Shown: positions 25,818 through 37,308, numbered from the stretch's first letter. The stretch: 64,000 nucleotides of DNA from Thermoascus crustaceus (GCA_001599835.1 BCIC01000003.1:2537372-2601371), one strand, 5' to 3'. Program-made: numbers and translations. Notes: generated by a model from the letters alone, not told the origin.

Positions 25818-26716
25818 ATGAGCTCCATTCGGTTTGCCCGAGCCGCCCTCAGGGCTCGCCCTGCTGCTTTCCGTGTCCCTGTCCAGCGCAGGACCTATGC
25901 TGAGGCTGTGTCCGACAAGCTCAAGCTGTCTCTGGCCCTCCCTCACCAGGTACAATACTAACCCATTGAGTGAGCCTGTGGTACTCAGAGAGTGTGCACT
26001 GACCGTAATTATATGCATAGACCATCTACAAGTCGGCCGATGTGTACGTCATGGCTCCTAGACGAGCTCAGCGAAAGCCTTGAGCAAACTGACCGAACCT
26101 CCGAATGTACAGCGTCCAGGTCAACATCCCCGCCGAGACCGGAGAGATGGGTGTTCTCGCCAACCACGTCCCATCGATCGAGCAGTTGAAGCCCGGCCTT
26201 CTTGAGATCATTGAGGAGAACGGCGGCACCAAGCAGTTTTTCCGTACGTTCTCATAAACGGGTCCCTCCTTTTGCATCCTGCGGTTGGGTTGACAACGGA
26301 TGCAAATTGCTTGTGGAATGAAGTCATGGGCTGACTGTCGGTGATTTGGGTAGTGTCCGGAGGTTTCGCTGTTGTCCAGCCCGACAACCAGCTGAGCATC
26401 AACGCCGTCGAGGGATTCCCTCTGGAGGACTTCAGCGCTGACGTGAGTCGCATATTAGCCCCGCGCAATACTACTGTAACACATACTGATTTATTCTTCA
26501 AAATCAGGCTGTGAGAGCGCAGATCGCCGAGGCCCAGAAGATTGCCAGCGGCAGCGGCAGCGAGCAGGACATTGCTGAGGCCAAGATTGAGCTTGAGGTA
26601 CGATGTTCTTTTCAGTCACTAGCACTGGCAGTGACAGCGCAAGTATCCTGTTGTGCCAATATCAGAACTAACATGGCAAATAGGTGCTGGAGACCCTGCA
26701 GGCTTCTCTGAAATAA
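25818..26716 (+). CDS. atp16: Mitochondrial ATP synthase F1 delta subunit
   Basis: Six exons: 25818-25949, 26021-26043, 26113-26243, 26354-26442, 26508-26597 and 26684-26716, giving 165 residues, close to the roughly 160 of fungal Atp16. The first about 25 residues are Arg/Ala-rich without acids (RFARAALRARPAAFR), a mitochondrial targeting peptide. The mature part shows the delta/epsilon beta-sandwich: VNIPAETGEMGVLANHVPSI, then LKPGLLEI and LSGGFAVVQPDNQLSINA. The C-terminal helical part runs from VRAQIAEAQKIA to the terminal LETLQASLK. The delta subunit is part of the central stalk that couples proton flow through Fo to catalysis in F1. Introns of 71, 69, 110, 65 and 86 nt keep phase throughout, and exon 2 is only 23 nt. 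The start is the first ATG giving the targeting peptide. Confidence 0.93.
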
Positions 26717-27062
26717 GTTACCTGATGTAAATATCCGCATTGCACCATCAGTTCCAATCTTGAAAGTGTAGAATTACAGTCCGTTTGAGACTAGATTCTC
26801 CTCATGTGCAACGACTTAATAGTATTTGTTCCTTTGTTCATGTGACTGATCGCCATGGCGATTGTTTCTGATCGCACCTTCCCTTGCGCGATGTAAGATT
26901 GGCCCATAGGCACTGGTCTTAGCACTCCTGTCCTTCCACAGAAACTCATCTGCGCGCTTCTGTTTACCTTTTCACCTTCTGTGGCTCACCCTCAATATTT
27001 TCTATGTTGTAGGGATCTCTTTTTCTATGCTATAGCCAGAGGGTATTGGCAAGCTGAAGATC
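26717..27062 (+). other. Intergenic spacer
   Basis: A 346-bp spacer holding the atp16 3' UTR and the promoter of the following gene. No additional signal noted. Confidence 0.5.
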
Positions 27063-28661
27063 ATGTCCAGACCCCCAATCTACCGTCACATAACCCGCTC
27101 TCCTTCTACTTGTTCCCTCTTTGCATATTCCCCTGACCCTGCCGCTCCCACTCTCGAGAAGTCGTGGCCGACTGCTGCCACCGAGAGTGCAACGCCTAGT
27201 CGATCCTTGTTTCTCAGACAGGTCACCAAACCTAAGAATCCCGCCTGTTGGTTGTCAGTATCTAACAACAGACCCCAGGCAACCAGTGACCAGAAATACA
27301 TAGGGACTCAAACTGAATACGAGATGACCAGCTACGGCACCTCTGGGTCGCGTGTCGGGCGGTCCGACTCGAGTGCCTCGTCGGCAGCACCACCAAATAT
27401 CGGAACTGATTCTCGTCCTTGCAATAATCCTGGATGCCGTCACGAGGTTCCTTTCGGTGCAGCTACGAATCTCGACGACTCGCCAACGGCCAGCGACAAC
27501 AGGGAAATGGTTCAGTCGTCTGGGCTGGATTCCCAGCGGGGAGGGGATGACTCCAGAGCAGCAACTCCATCGAATCTGCGGGCTGATATCTCAACTTCGA
27601 ACCTGGTTTCAGGAGGATCTGAATGCAGCTATACAGGCCCGAGAGCGAATAGCCGTGAGGAGCTGCTGAAAACCAAGATGCCGCCATTGTTTTCTCCGGC
27701 TGCAGGTCAAGGTGTTTTTACTCCACTTTCGCATGCGAGACTCGAGAAACTGGAGGATACTGAAAAAGATGAGCACACAGAGAGAAATGAATCTATCACT
27801 GCAGTGCCCCCGAGTCCTGGATTCTCTCCCTCTTCGACGCCACAGAAATTCACCTGGAGTCATACACTCCCTCGCGGCGCAAAGGTGCCGGAAGTGCAGC
27901 AGAGCCCTGAGCAGGGAGCAAAGAAGTCCTGGGGAAAGTCCGCCACGGTGCCACGATACCAGCACCAGCGTTTCTCCCCATATCCGAGCCCTAGCAAATC
28001 GAAGTATAAGCTAGGGGCCCATGGAAGTTCTATTGCCTTAGCGGTCATCCCACCGGTCAAAGGATTAGGTGGCTTGAAGTTCGATGGGAGCTCTGCTGGC
28101 GCTACGTATTCGGGACCTGGTCTTTCGGCTGCCGTTGACATCAACCGACGCGGTCGCCCAGCGGGGAAGAGCAAGTCCCATGGAAAGAGCACTGCGGTTT
28201 CTGATTCAAACACCTTGACCAAGGAACAGATGAAAGAGGTTGTCGTGGTTAGCCTTTCCGTGTACTCTTTCAAGAAGCGTGCCAACCTGTCTTCATCCCC
28301 TCCGGGTCCTCGGGGGTTTGCAGTTAACGTACGTATCAACTGGTCGACTATGTTCATCGATCCTTGCTCCAAGAGCTCACGGCGCCAAATCTCTCCTCGC
28401 AGCACCTCGCAGCGGGCGCTCACAGGCACTTTTGCAATGGACGACTCAACGAGCCTTCTCCAGATCAACGTCACCATGCCAGCCTTGTTCTTCCGCATCG
28501 TCATAAAGGTCACCGCTGCTGTCCAACACATCTTGTCCTGGACGATTGGGACCCAATTTGTCATCCTTGTGAAGGCTACGATGTCTCTGGCTGTTGGTCT
28601 TATCCTGTTTGTGCTAGGCAAGCTAGGATTGGAGCATCTTGTTCAAGTGGAGTACCGTTGA
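27063..28661 (+). CDS. Orphan protein with disordered N-part and hydrophobic C-end
   Basis: An open frame of 532 residues from ATG 27063. A likely intron at 28329-28412 (GTACGT donor, CGCAG acceptor, 84 nt, phase-neutral) would reduce it to 504 residues and remove a stretch that interrupts otherwise coherent sequence. Residues 1-390 are low-complexity, rich in Ser, Pro and Gly, with no recognisable fold. Near residue 380-420 there is a conserved-looking segment (LTKEQMKEVVVVSLSVYSFKK). The last about 65 residues contain two hydrophobic stretches, around PALFFRIVIKV and MSLAVGLILFVLGKL, suggesting membrane attachment at the C-terminus. I do not recognise the family. A 253-residue open frame lies antisense but lacks protein-like features. 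The gene converges on the cytochrome b561 gene. Coding status is likely from the hydrophobic end and absence of stops; function unknown. Confidence 0.6.
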   Translation: MSRPPIYRHITRSPSTCSLFAYSPDPAAPTLEKSWPTAATESATPSRSLFLRQVTKPKNPACWLSVSNNRPQATSDQKYIGTQTEYEMTSYGTSGSRVGRSDSSASSAAPPNIGTDSRPCNNPGCRHEVPFGAATNLDDSPTASDNREMVQSSGLDSQRGGDDSRAATPSNLRADISTSNLVSGGSECSYTGPRANSREELLKTKMPPLFSPAAGQGVFTPLSHARLEKLEDTEKDEHTERNESITAVPPSPGFSPSSTPQKFTWSHTLPRGAKVPEVQQSPEQGAKKSWGKSATVPRYQHQRFSPYPSPSKSKYKLGAHGSSIALAVIPPVKGLGGLKFDGSSAGATYSGPGLSAAVDINRRGRPAGKSKSHGKSTAVSDSNTLTKEQMKEVVVVSLSVYSFKKRANLSSSPPGPRGFAVNVRINWSTMFIDPCSKSSRRQISPRSTSQRALTGTFAMDDSTSLLQINVTMPALFFRIVIKVTAAVQHILSWTIGTQFVILVKATMSLAVGLILFVLGKLGLEHLVQVEYR

Positions 28662-29629
28662 GAAATTGTTCTACTAATGGACTGTGATTTCCTGCTGTTT
28701 TCCTGTGTTTTTTGAAAGGGTGTAAGTGACCATCTCTCTAGCAGAGTTGGCTTATGGTGGATGTTATACGCTGAGGTCCCTAATTGCTTTGTTGTATGGT
28801 CACCAGCAAGTGTAATAATGGTATTGTGTTCGATTCGAACTGCGCAGTGGCACAGGGTCTTTGGTGGAGAACATGCTTGGTGCCTTCTTTTACAGTGAGG
28901 TGAGAAGTAATTTTTGAGAGCGTACGGTAGTTTGTCATCCCAGAATTCGACCTTAACGAGATTGCAATTTGTTTGGCCTTTTTGAATCGTTCATTTAGAC
29001 AATAATATGTGGCTACTAACAAAAACAGCGGGGAACATAACTACTCAATTGACTGATATGACGTGTAGGAGACATATCTAAACGAAGGAAACGATTCTCA
29101 TGAAAAACTGCAAAAGCGTCAATACAATAAGACAAAAACATGGACATGAAGCGAAGTTATACAGGACAAGCCACCCTCTCATCAAGCAATACATGACGGG
29201 GAATATGGACATGAGAATCAGTTAACGCCAGTTCGAATATTCATTAAGCAATCAATCCATCATCATGTGCAGCCACGTTTCCAGGTCATCCATCCCTTTT
29301 TTTCATCCATAATCCATTCCGTCATCGTCAGTCAGTCAGCTGAGAGTGCTGATATACTTTACCTTAGTATCATAAAAATGAGAAAGAGAGAAGTAAAAAG
29401 CAAAAGAAAAGGCAGCCACCATATTTGGACAATCAGAAAAAACATTATTTGCATCGAGTAGACAGACATTTCGCTGCGGGGTCATATATGACTCACATCA
29501 TATCATATATTTGCGGGGGGAAACAATCGAAACCAGAAAGCAGGGAAGAGGGGGAGAGCAAAAGAGAAGAATCGTACAGTTTTTTTCTGTCATAGAGGCT
29601 TGGAAGATATGAAGATGGATTGAATGAGC
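28662..29629. other. Convergent 3' intergenic region
   Basis: Nearly 1 kb between two convergent stop codons. AT-rich, with A-rich strings near 29370-29450. Minus-strand frame 28780-29022 has no recognisable domain. Probably UTR sequence of both genes. Confidence 0.5.
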
Positions 29630-32023
29630 TTAAGTGAACTCGACACTGTGCTGTCTTGCCTGGCGCGCTGACGCTCTCTCGGCCCGCCTCCTTCTTCGGT
29701 TACTCGCATAGTCGCCGCTAGCTTCGGTGCCAGTGTAAGTTCCAGGAGAGGTGATGCTCCCAGGTCCGTACGTGGAAGGAACAGGCGGCGGGGCGAGGTT
29801 GCTTGGGTTGGGAGGACCAGCAGCAGATGGAGGGATACTGCCCGGAGGAGCAGGAGAGGTAGCAGGGCCATGAGCTGGAGGAGCTGGAGGCGCACCGGCA
29901 GCGGCCTGCTGTTGCCGCGCAATCTCTTCTGCCTGCCGACGTTCCATTTCCTCAACGCGACGCCAACGGTCAGAGCCGCCCTCATTGCCAGACAGAGAGC
30001 TTACGCTAGTATTGCGGCGGCGGGCACTCCTTCTCTCCCTCTCTCTGCGCCTCGCCTCACGGTTGGCGGCAGCCTCTTCGTCTGTCAAACGCCTGAGAGT
30101 AACATGTCTGCCGTCGTTGTGCATTCTGACCTTGACAGATACCGGTGGTGATACGACGTTCTCATCGCGTCGTCTGCTGCTGCTGCTGCGACGACGACGG
30201 CGGCTAACATATGAGCTCCCCGCCGTCGATGCTGCGGCGCCAGCAGCCGCCCCTGGAGGGATTGGGGCTAGGTCGCCAGTAACCGCACCATCAGAAGCAC
30301 GACGCTGATGTGTATCTCTACCAGCGTAGACGTCGGAGACTGGTGGGTCACGATGTGCTGGAGGGGTAGGAGGAATATCTGCAGGAGGCCGATGAACCGC
30401 TCCTGAAGCGACAGGCTCACCTGATGACAGAGATTCGCCGTGAGATGTGTCATAGGTCCGAGTCACGTCGGTGGAAGTTATCTCGGTCCCTGTATAGGAG
30501 CTTGCTCTCCGTGATTTCCGGGGAGAGTATCCATCTCCCGAGTATTTTCGTTTACTATTTTGTCTGGCGATTTGTTCCTCTTCGGATTCTTGACGACGTA
30601 TCTCGTCCACTCGTTGTTCTTCCCTTTCCCTACGACCCTTGAAAAGGCCTCTGATAGCTCCAAAAACACCAGCCCCAAGGATCCCATCTCGAGCGCCATG
30701 GTCACGTCTGTCATCGGTATTGGTAAAGTAGCTGCTAGGAGTATAATCCATGGAATCGCGACTCGATGGCCTACTTGGGGGTCGATTAAGGGGTTGGTGA
30801 TGACTCGATCCAGGTCGTCCTTCTTCAGGTCGTCCTTCTTCGGCCCGGCTAAGCGTCTCTTCAGTAATGCTATCACTCCGTGTATGCGCTGGCCGATAAC
30901 GCCCAGATTCGGTGTCGCTCTCTCGTTCTCGCCTTCTCTCAAAGAGTTTCTTCACAAGGAAGATGGCACCACCAATCGCACATATTTCAAGTAGCTTCTT
31001 TTTCCAACCGCCTCGTCGAGAGACCTCCGTATATTTTTCATCTGTGTAGGACGAGTCGTTATAGATTCGACTTCTGCTTGCGCTGCGTGAGCGGCGTCGG
31101 AAGAGCTTTGCCAGTCCAGCGCCTGCAGCTCCTGCAGCAGCCAGTCGGCCAACGTTGGCGTGATGACTATCCTCGACGACCGATGGCCCTGAAATGTAGC
31201 TCCCGCGGCTATCGTAATCGGAATTGAAACGACGCTCATCAGGATCGTACAGATAAGACAAGACGAAGAGCGCGACTAGCAGTATAAAAGCACCAACCGC
31301 GTACAGTATGAACAGCGACTTTGGCGAACCATACAGAGTAAGACCTAATGGGATCTGAACAAGACCCAGAATAGCTAAGGTGCGACCTAGCCATCGATGT
31401 ATCTGGCGCGAGTTAGCCCGTTTGATCCATAAGTTAGATGCCGACCAGCTTACCATTAATTTCAGTGGAACATGAAACCTCTTCCTTCCATTTTCCGTTT
31501 TATGGACAAGCCATCCCCAGAGCACTTGGAAAATCACCATAACATAGATGGCTAATCCAATTCCATGATGCGGGTTTGTCAAGCTTCGGTTCGGACCGAC
31601 CGCAAACCAACCAAGCAAAAATACGACAGTCGTCAAAAACAATGTCAGGACCTGGAGCCATACATGTATCTTGAACGCCCAGTACCGGTCCCATTGCGAG
31701 TAAAATCGGATTATCAGGATGGACGTAGGAACAAATCCTAGAAATACGATGGTCGCTATGACACCGTGGGCTCTGATCAGGGGATGGTAGCCAGCCATCT
31801 CTCGAAATCGATTACCCATCCCTGAGTCGCATCAGTATACACTAATAAATAGTAAATGGCGTATGCACAAACCATTATAGCGCATCGTATCGAAATTGAG
31901 CCCCATCAGATTGGGCAGAAGGAAGGTATTGCGCTGCGTGTCCCACGTTCCGTCTCCAACAAACAATGTATCCGACGAATAGGTACTGCTCCCCGGTGGG
32001 GTGAGCTCTGGATTGGGCGACAT
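29630..32023 (-). CDS. Cytochrome b561-domain membrane protein with long basic tail
   Basis: Exons on the minus strand: 31873-32023, 31454-31821 and 29630-31402, giving 763 residues from the first in-frame ATG. Introns are both 51 nt, and the second can be read through in frame. The first 51 residues contain GDGTWDTQRNTFLLPN and GLNFDTMRYNG, typical of fungal b561 proteins. Residues about 66-227 form five membrane helices with four helix histidines near H69, H103, H135/H136 and H175, the expected ligands for two haem b groups in transmembrane electron transfer. An acceptor at 32039 would extend the exon five codons (LQDGI), and relatives start with a signal peptide, so an upstream exon is probably missing; I could not place it. 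The remaining about 530 residues are an arginine- and proline-rich cytosolic tail with three glycine-rich hydrophobic segments (see findings). It is divergent from the cystinosin gene. Confidence 0.8.
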
Positions 32024-32039
32024 AATTCCGTCCTGAAGC

Positions 32040-32785
32040 TGTCCCGTATACTCAGGTTATCCTCTCAATCAATAGTTTCGTGATGAGGAACGCTGATGTC
32101 AGTGGAGGAGATCTCTCAAGATCCCCCACTTCGAAGAATGCACCATGCGATGATTAGATAGGCGATTGGTATCTTTGTAGACCTCGACGAGAAATGCAAT
32201 GGAGGATCTTAACACAATTGAAGACTGTGCAGGCTGTATGTTATCGCAAGTGCCGGTATCTGACTCGTGCGAGGCGCCGAGGCAGATATAGAAGCGGGGA
32301 AAAGAAGGTGACAGGAATGCGGTGGGGAGAAGCAGGAATCAGTACAGGTAAACGAAAGAAACGTAAGCACTGCAACAGAGCAAGGATACAGGATCCGAGA
32401 GATGAACAACAAGACGTGCGTATGCTGCGACGGAGGACAGGTCGTCTGTGAGACCCGAGCGGCTGAGGCGACGACGACAACGGTTTGCTGTTTGGGGTTT
32501 AGGGCGACAACGCATATCCAGGACAACGAGCCGCTTACTAAGCGACAGACTCTTTTCTGCCTGAGGCTGCAAACCTCCCCGCGGCCTCGACCGCGACCTT
32601 ACTCCGCGTGCCGTTATCTAATCTAATCAGTTGCGTGACGGCCTGTCCGGCTGACGACCACGACGCTGGAGGCCTGCCATGATACTTTCACCACAAAGCG
32701 ACTTTAAGACTCCACGATACCCTTTTTCTTTTGCCAATTTTCGCGTTTATTTGAGAGCCTACAATCAAGGGACGATAGCGTTGCA
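32040..32785. promoter_or_regulatory. Divergent b561/cystinosin upstream region
   Basis: About 750 bp between the first certain exon of the minus-strand b561 gene and the plus-strand cystinosin ATG. It should contain both promoters and probably the missing first exon of the b561 gene. No classic element stands out. Confidence 0.45.
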
Positions 32786-33846
32786 ATGTGGTCCCAAACC
32801 GAGATCTTTGTCAGGGCCCTCTCGCGGTACGCACAACTTCCCCTTTCGACATGTCTGATACAGCCCACTGATGACTGCTAACGAACCTATACAGCGTCCT
32901 AGGTTGGATATAGTGTGTGAATACAATATAACTCACAAGAGACGCGTATATTTACTGACTGTCCCATTCAAGTATGCTCTGCTGGTCCGCATCCTTCTAT
33001 CCCCAACCTATCTACAACTTCCGGCGTCGCTCGACCGCCGGCCTGGCTATTGATTTCCCGACGATCAACGTTCTTGGATTTGTTTGCTATACAGTGTATA
33101 CTGCTGCCTTCCTCTACTCCCCGTTGATTCGCAGGCAATATGCTGCCCGTCATCCAGTTTCTCAAGAGCCTAGCGTGCGCTTTAATGACCTGGCCTTTGC
33201 CGCTCATGCCATGGTCCTAAGCACCATCGTCTACACGCAGTTCTGGCCTAAGATTTGGGGATTCAAGGTCTCGAGATATCAGCGCGTCAGCAGGCCTGTT
33301 GCGGGTCTGTTTTGGGGGTCGTTGCTGGCCATTGCCATCGTCGTCTTGATTGTCCTCATAAAGAGCCCTAATGGAGGATACGACCCGTCATCTTGGGCAT
33401 GGATCGATGTCGTAAGTTGCTACTGCACAGCGGAAGCTGACGAGCGTGGCATGGAAATTATTTCTAACTCGACGCAACAGCTCTACGCCATGTCCTACGT
33501 CAAGCTTATCATTACCGTCGTCAAATATGTCCCTCAGGCGTGGGTCAACTACAAGCGCAAGTCTACCGTGGGCTGGAGCATCCAGCAGGTCTTGCTCGAC
33601 TTGACTGGCGGTATCCTGTCGATTGCGCAGCTGATCCTCGACGCCAGCTTCGACGACGACTGGAGCGGCGTAACCGGTAATCCGGTCAAGTTTCTCCTAG
33701 GGAATGTCACCATACTTTTTGACGTGCTTTTTGTCGTGCAGCACTATATTCTATATCGGGAAGCTCGTTCTGAAAACAAGGATAACGGGCAGCTACCAAC
33801 TGTTAACACGCCACTCCTGTCTAGTTCTGCAGCTCGCCAAAGATAG
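32786..33846 (+). CDS. Cystinosin-like lysosomal/vacuolar PQ-loop transporter
   Basis: Four exons: 32786-32826, 32895-32912, 32973-33411 and 33481-33846, giving 287 residues. Joined exons 1-3 read MWSQTEIFVRALSR, VLGWI, then YMLCWSASFYPQPI, which matches the cystinosin N-terminus and justifies the 18-nt exon 2. The two PQ loops are visible: FYPQPIYNFRRRSTAGLAI near residues 27-45 and VPQAWVNYKRKSTVGWSI in the second half. About seven membrane helices can be drawn. The family exports cystine from lysosomes in animals with protons; yeast Ers1 is the fungal relative, and vacuolar or endosomal location is expected. The third intron (69 nt, GTAAGT donor, CTAAC branch) is a multiple of three without stops, so it reads through in the raw frame. 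The C-terminus carries a short hydrophilic tail after the last helix. Confidence 0.9.
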
Positions 33847-34248
33847 AGCTTCAGCATGGACCCGGTATGCTAAAATGGTATCCCCTGATAGATAGAAGGA
33901 TATAGAGATAGATCTATTCTAGACTCAAGGACTTTGTAGTGGCTAACAAATTTGAGAATGAGGATCATACTGTGCGCAGGCTTCAAGCCTACGACTGGTT
34001 CTAAAAGCACAATAGTATGTCAAGAATGGTATGTGTTATAAAAGATCGACTGAATCTGTTGAGGAAAATAGGCCTATATCATACCTTTTGCAGCATTTAT
34101 GAATGAGGAATCAGACTGAGACACGTCTTCAACTCCGCCCATGCTTTTGGTGGGCAGGGCTTTGCTTCTCTGATTCTCAAGCCGGCAGGCTCACCAGATA
34201 TTGGTAGTATCGATAATTATCTCATTGTCGCACCTCCTCCAAAAGCGA

Positions 34249-34323
34249 GGATCGAACTTGGGATGTTGGGTCCGGTGAGGGAAGGCCAGTGGCTCATAGC
34301 TGGCTGCTCATACCGCTACACTA
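34249..34323 (-). other. tRNA-like Pol III box A and box B pair (degenerate)
   Basis: On the minus strand TAGTGTAGCGG (34313-34323) fits the box A consensus TRGYNNARNNG, and GTTCGATCC (34249-34257) fits the box B consensus GWTCRANNC. The order is correct with 55 bases between them. The T-stem halves do not pair well and the acceptor stem matches only partly, so this is more likely a tRNA-derived relic (pseudo-tRNA or SINE head) than a working tRNA; a tRNA with an intron is less likely. Confidence 0.3.
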
Positions 34324-34391
34324 TTGTACCGAGTTCTGCTTGCTGGGTTCTGGCGATTAGTATAGCCGAGGGTACCTGGCTGCCTGGGGAA

Positions 34392-34432
<41 letters not shown>
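34392..34432 (+). repeat. Homopolymer of 41 G
   Basis: An uninterrupted run of 41 guanines followed by TGGGGGAG, just left of a tRNA-like element's upstream side. Such length invites replication slippage and G-quadruplex formation and is also a typical place for assembly error. It creates artefactual polyglycine/polyproline open frames on both strands. Confidence 0.97.
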
Positions 34433-34433
<1 letters not shown>

Positions 34434-37308
34434 GGGGGAGGCAAGCACAGGAGACTACGTATTTCCTCCTCACATGTCTAAGTGAACATACTAAGATTGT
34501 GCTGGTTTTAATAGTCAGTCCGTTAATGTGCCGAACCAAAGTAGATATGAAATCATACAAATGGGTTCCAGTAAGTTCGGGTTGCCCTACATTGCATACA
34601 ATATCACAAAGTGGAACGGACAATTTAAAGGACCCTGTCACTTGAAGGTGGAAAGATGTACGATGATCTCATGGGCGTTATGTTCCTGATACAGGATTGA
34701 GCAATTCAAATTACTAAGGATAAGCGTAATTCCAAGCTTGTCTGTGCTTGGACGTTCTTTTAAAGAGGGTAGTCCCCGTATCTATCTACAGTGCGAAACG
34801 AGGCGGAAGAGTAGTCATAATCTGAAAGCTATACTATAAATTCCCAAGTCGTGTTCAAGCTATATCAATATCTCTAGCTTTAGAACGCTTCAGCACTTCC
34901 AAGGTCGACTTAGAGACAAGTTCTTGTGTTGAACTAAAAAGGCAGCGCTACCAACTTGTTCTTGCAGGATTCCGACCTTATACTCCAGCATCTCACGTCC
35001 AGGAAGTCTCCTGTTGGAAACATAGAAGTCTCAGCCCCTAGAAACTGTACCTGTGTAGCTACCTAGTTCGAACTTTTGAATTGGATAAACAGACGGTGCA
35101 TTATTTAAAGAAGTGATTGTCAGAAGGATAGCACTATGTGCTATGTACCTACATAGTAGTAAGTTGTATGTTGACGATTTACAATTCCACGTCATACGAT
35201 CATTCATCGAGGAACCTATGACACATACGGGACAATGACCTTCTCTTTGGGTAAAGTAGACCCAATGGATTGCACGGCTTGTGAATAAGTAGTTAGTTAC
35301 TATCATTGCCCTGGTGTTTCCATTAGAGCGCGTGGGGCGCCTCTGATAACAATATCTGGGGCCACGTTTGGATCTGAGGTCGATAAGATTTCCCCTGCAC
35401 ACTACCTACTTAGTACCTAGGTACCAAGGTATCCGGTCAAACGTTCAAGCGACACCGCTTTTTTGCAGAGGAAGACGCGCGGGATACTCACAGAAAATGC
35501 CACCCAGCATTGCAGGTAACCCATTGATGTGACTGCAGCGACGATCTCAAGGTTAAAGAGCGCTCTTTGAAGTCGATCTGGTTGGACGGATCGTATATGT
35601 CGGCCAAGCCCTTTACCAGATCGGGGCAAGGACAGTCAGCCATGGCGGGGCATGGGAGGCCTAAAACCGTCGCCCACAGTCTGCACATAAGCCCCTCCAG
35701 ACGGTGAACAGAGACAGCGTCTCGCTGTCCATCCATCGTGCACTTGGCTATCTCTTTTCTTCTGCGTCTTGACGTTCCTATGATCTCCCGATCCGGTCCG
35801 CTTTATGCTCAATTGTTCAGCCGCTGAGCTGTGCTGCCTGGGGGTAGGGTACCTAACTTTGATCATGACTCCTTTGCCGTTCACAAAATGGACCAGTTCT
35901 GTCCGTGTCATCCGGATGAGTCTTCCGTCCGCCGGGAAGAAGAGCGGCTGACATGTTTTGGCCTCCCTGGATTCGCTACCGACAGAAACAACGGTCGAGT
36001 GAACGGGATCATGTCTGTTTTCCCCGGACCATGGAGGTTGCTTGTCCGGTCCCCTCCGGCTTTTCTACCTCCACACGTTGCAACGTAACATGTTTATTTC
36101 GACAGCTGTTCTTCCAACGCATTTAGGGCTGAAACTTATCTGCATCCATCGGGCGGTCCTGAATGCGTGGTCATTTAGATACTTAACTGCATTTGTCTCT
36201 CCGACCTCAGCGATGATATCATGTCTGACGTGCTAGCTTGTTGACCAAAGCCTCTCATTAGCCTTGATATACAATTTATTCTGGACAGTGGAGCTCTCGA
36301 TTCACCTGATAAGAATGTTCTGATCATTCCATTGGCTGCAAAGCAGTCGCATTCAGCCATGCTATCCCGCAGGACATCACGTCCTTCGTCAGCTCTACGC
36401 TAGGTCCGACGGGACTCAAGGTAGATACGATCGTCGGATATGACCTGAAGTCCCCTTAATGTGTGGAAACAAGATAATTTCCTTAGTGGGAAATCAATGC
36501 GAAAGCGATGTCTGTTCGGACTTGTTTGGCCTTTCGGGGCCTTTACGACATTGTGAGCTTGACAGGCAGTTGGCATAGGATGAAGCAACCGTCCGTGAAC
36601 CGTCGAATATCTCCGGTCCTGGCTGAGAAGTTTCCTTTTTAAAAGGTCACAGTGGATGTGTTCATACAGATTGTCTTGAACGAGTCCCGGGGACTTCAAG
36701 AGCGTTTCAATGCTACAGTACCACCGAGCATGCTCGACATTAGTGACGGAGAAGGCTGTGTTTATGTATATATGGGTATTACACCAGAAATGCTGTTAGT
36801 GTTTTGGATGGGAGGCAAGCATTATGCAGTATTTATAGCATAAGTAAATCTGTGTCTCCGCGATTCGCCCATGGGGCTGATATTCACAGCTTCACATATA
36901 GTACCTATATTCTCAGGTCGAGAACGTTGAATTCTTTCCGTAGCGAGCGTTTGTCTGCAGAAGACTACATTGTCAATGGTTTGAGCATCAATTGCAGAAA
37001 TTGGCAGAGATCATCAGCAAGCTCACCATAACAGGAGATAACGGTACCATGAGGCAGTACCTGAAACATGAACCAGTCATCTCTCCGGGAGATGGATGTG
37101 GAGTCAATCAGCCCAAAAATGTCAAACACAGCCGCATCTGACCTTGCGGATGGGCGGTCCCCAGGACCTGGGGCTGGGAGCTGTAAGTCCCGATAAAGGA
37201 CTAAGCCTTACGAAGGGCCCAGTTCTCCCCTGTCATTCGTCCATCAGTTGACAGCCCCTCTACCCACCAACTGGATCCTGACATAGCCATTCTTATCCCC
37301 TCGAGGAC

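Noticed and set aside
27860..28621. 253-residue antisense frame over the orphan gene
   Set aside because: No domain, and the sense strand has a coherent hydrophobic C-terminus; the antisense frame is best seen as a shadow.
34263..34641. Polyglycine and polyproline proteins around 34.4 kb
   Set aside because: They exist only because the 41-G run has no stops in any frame.
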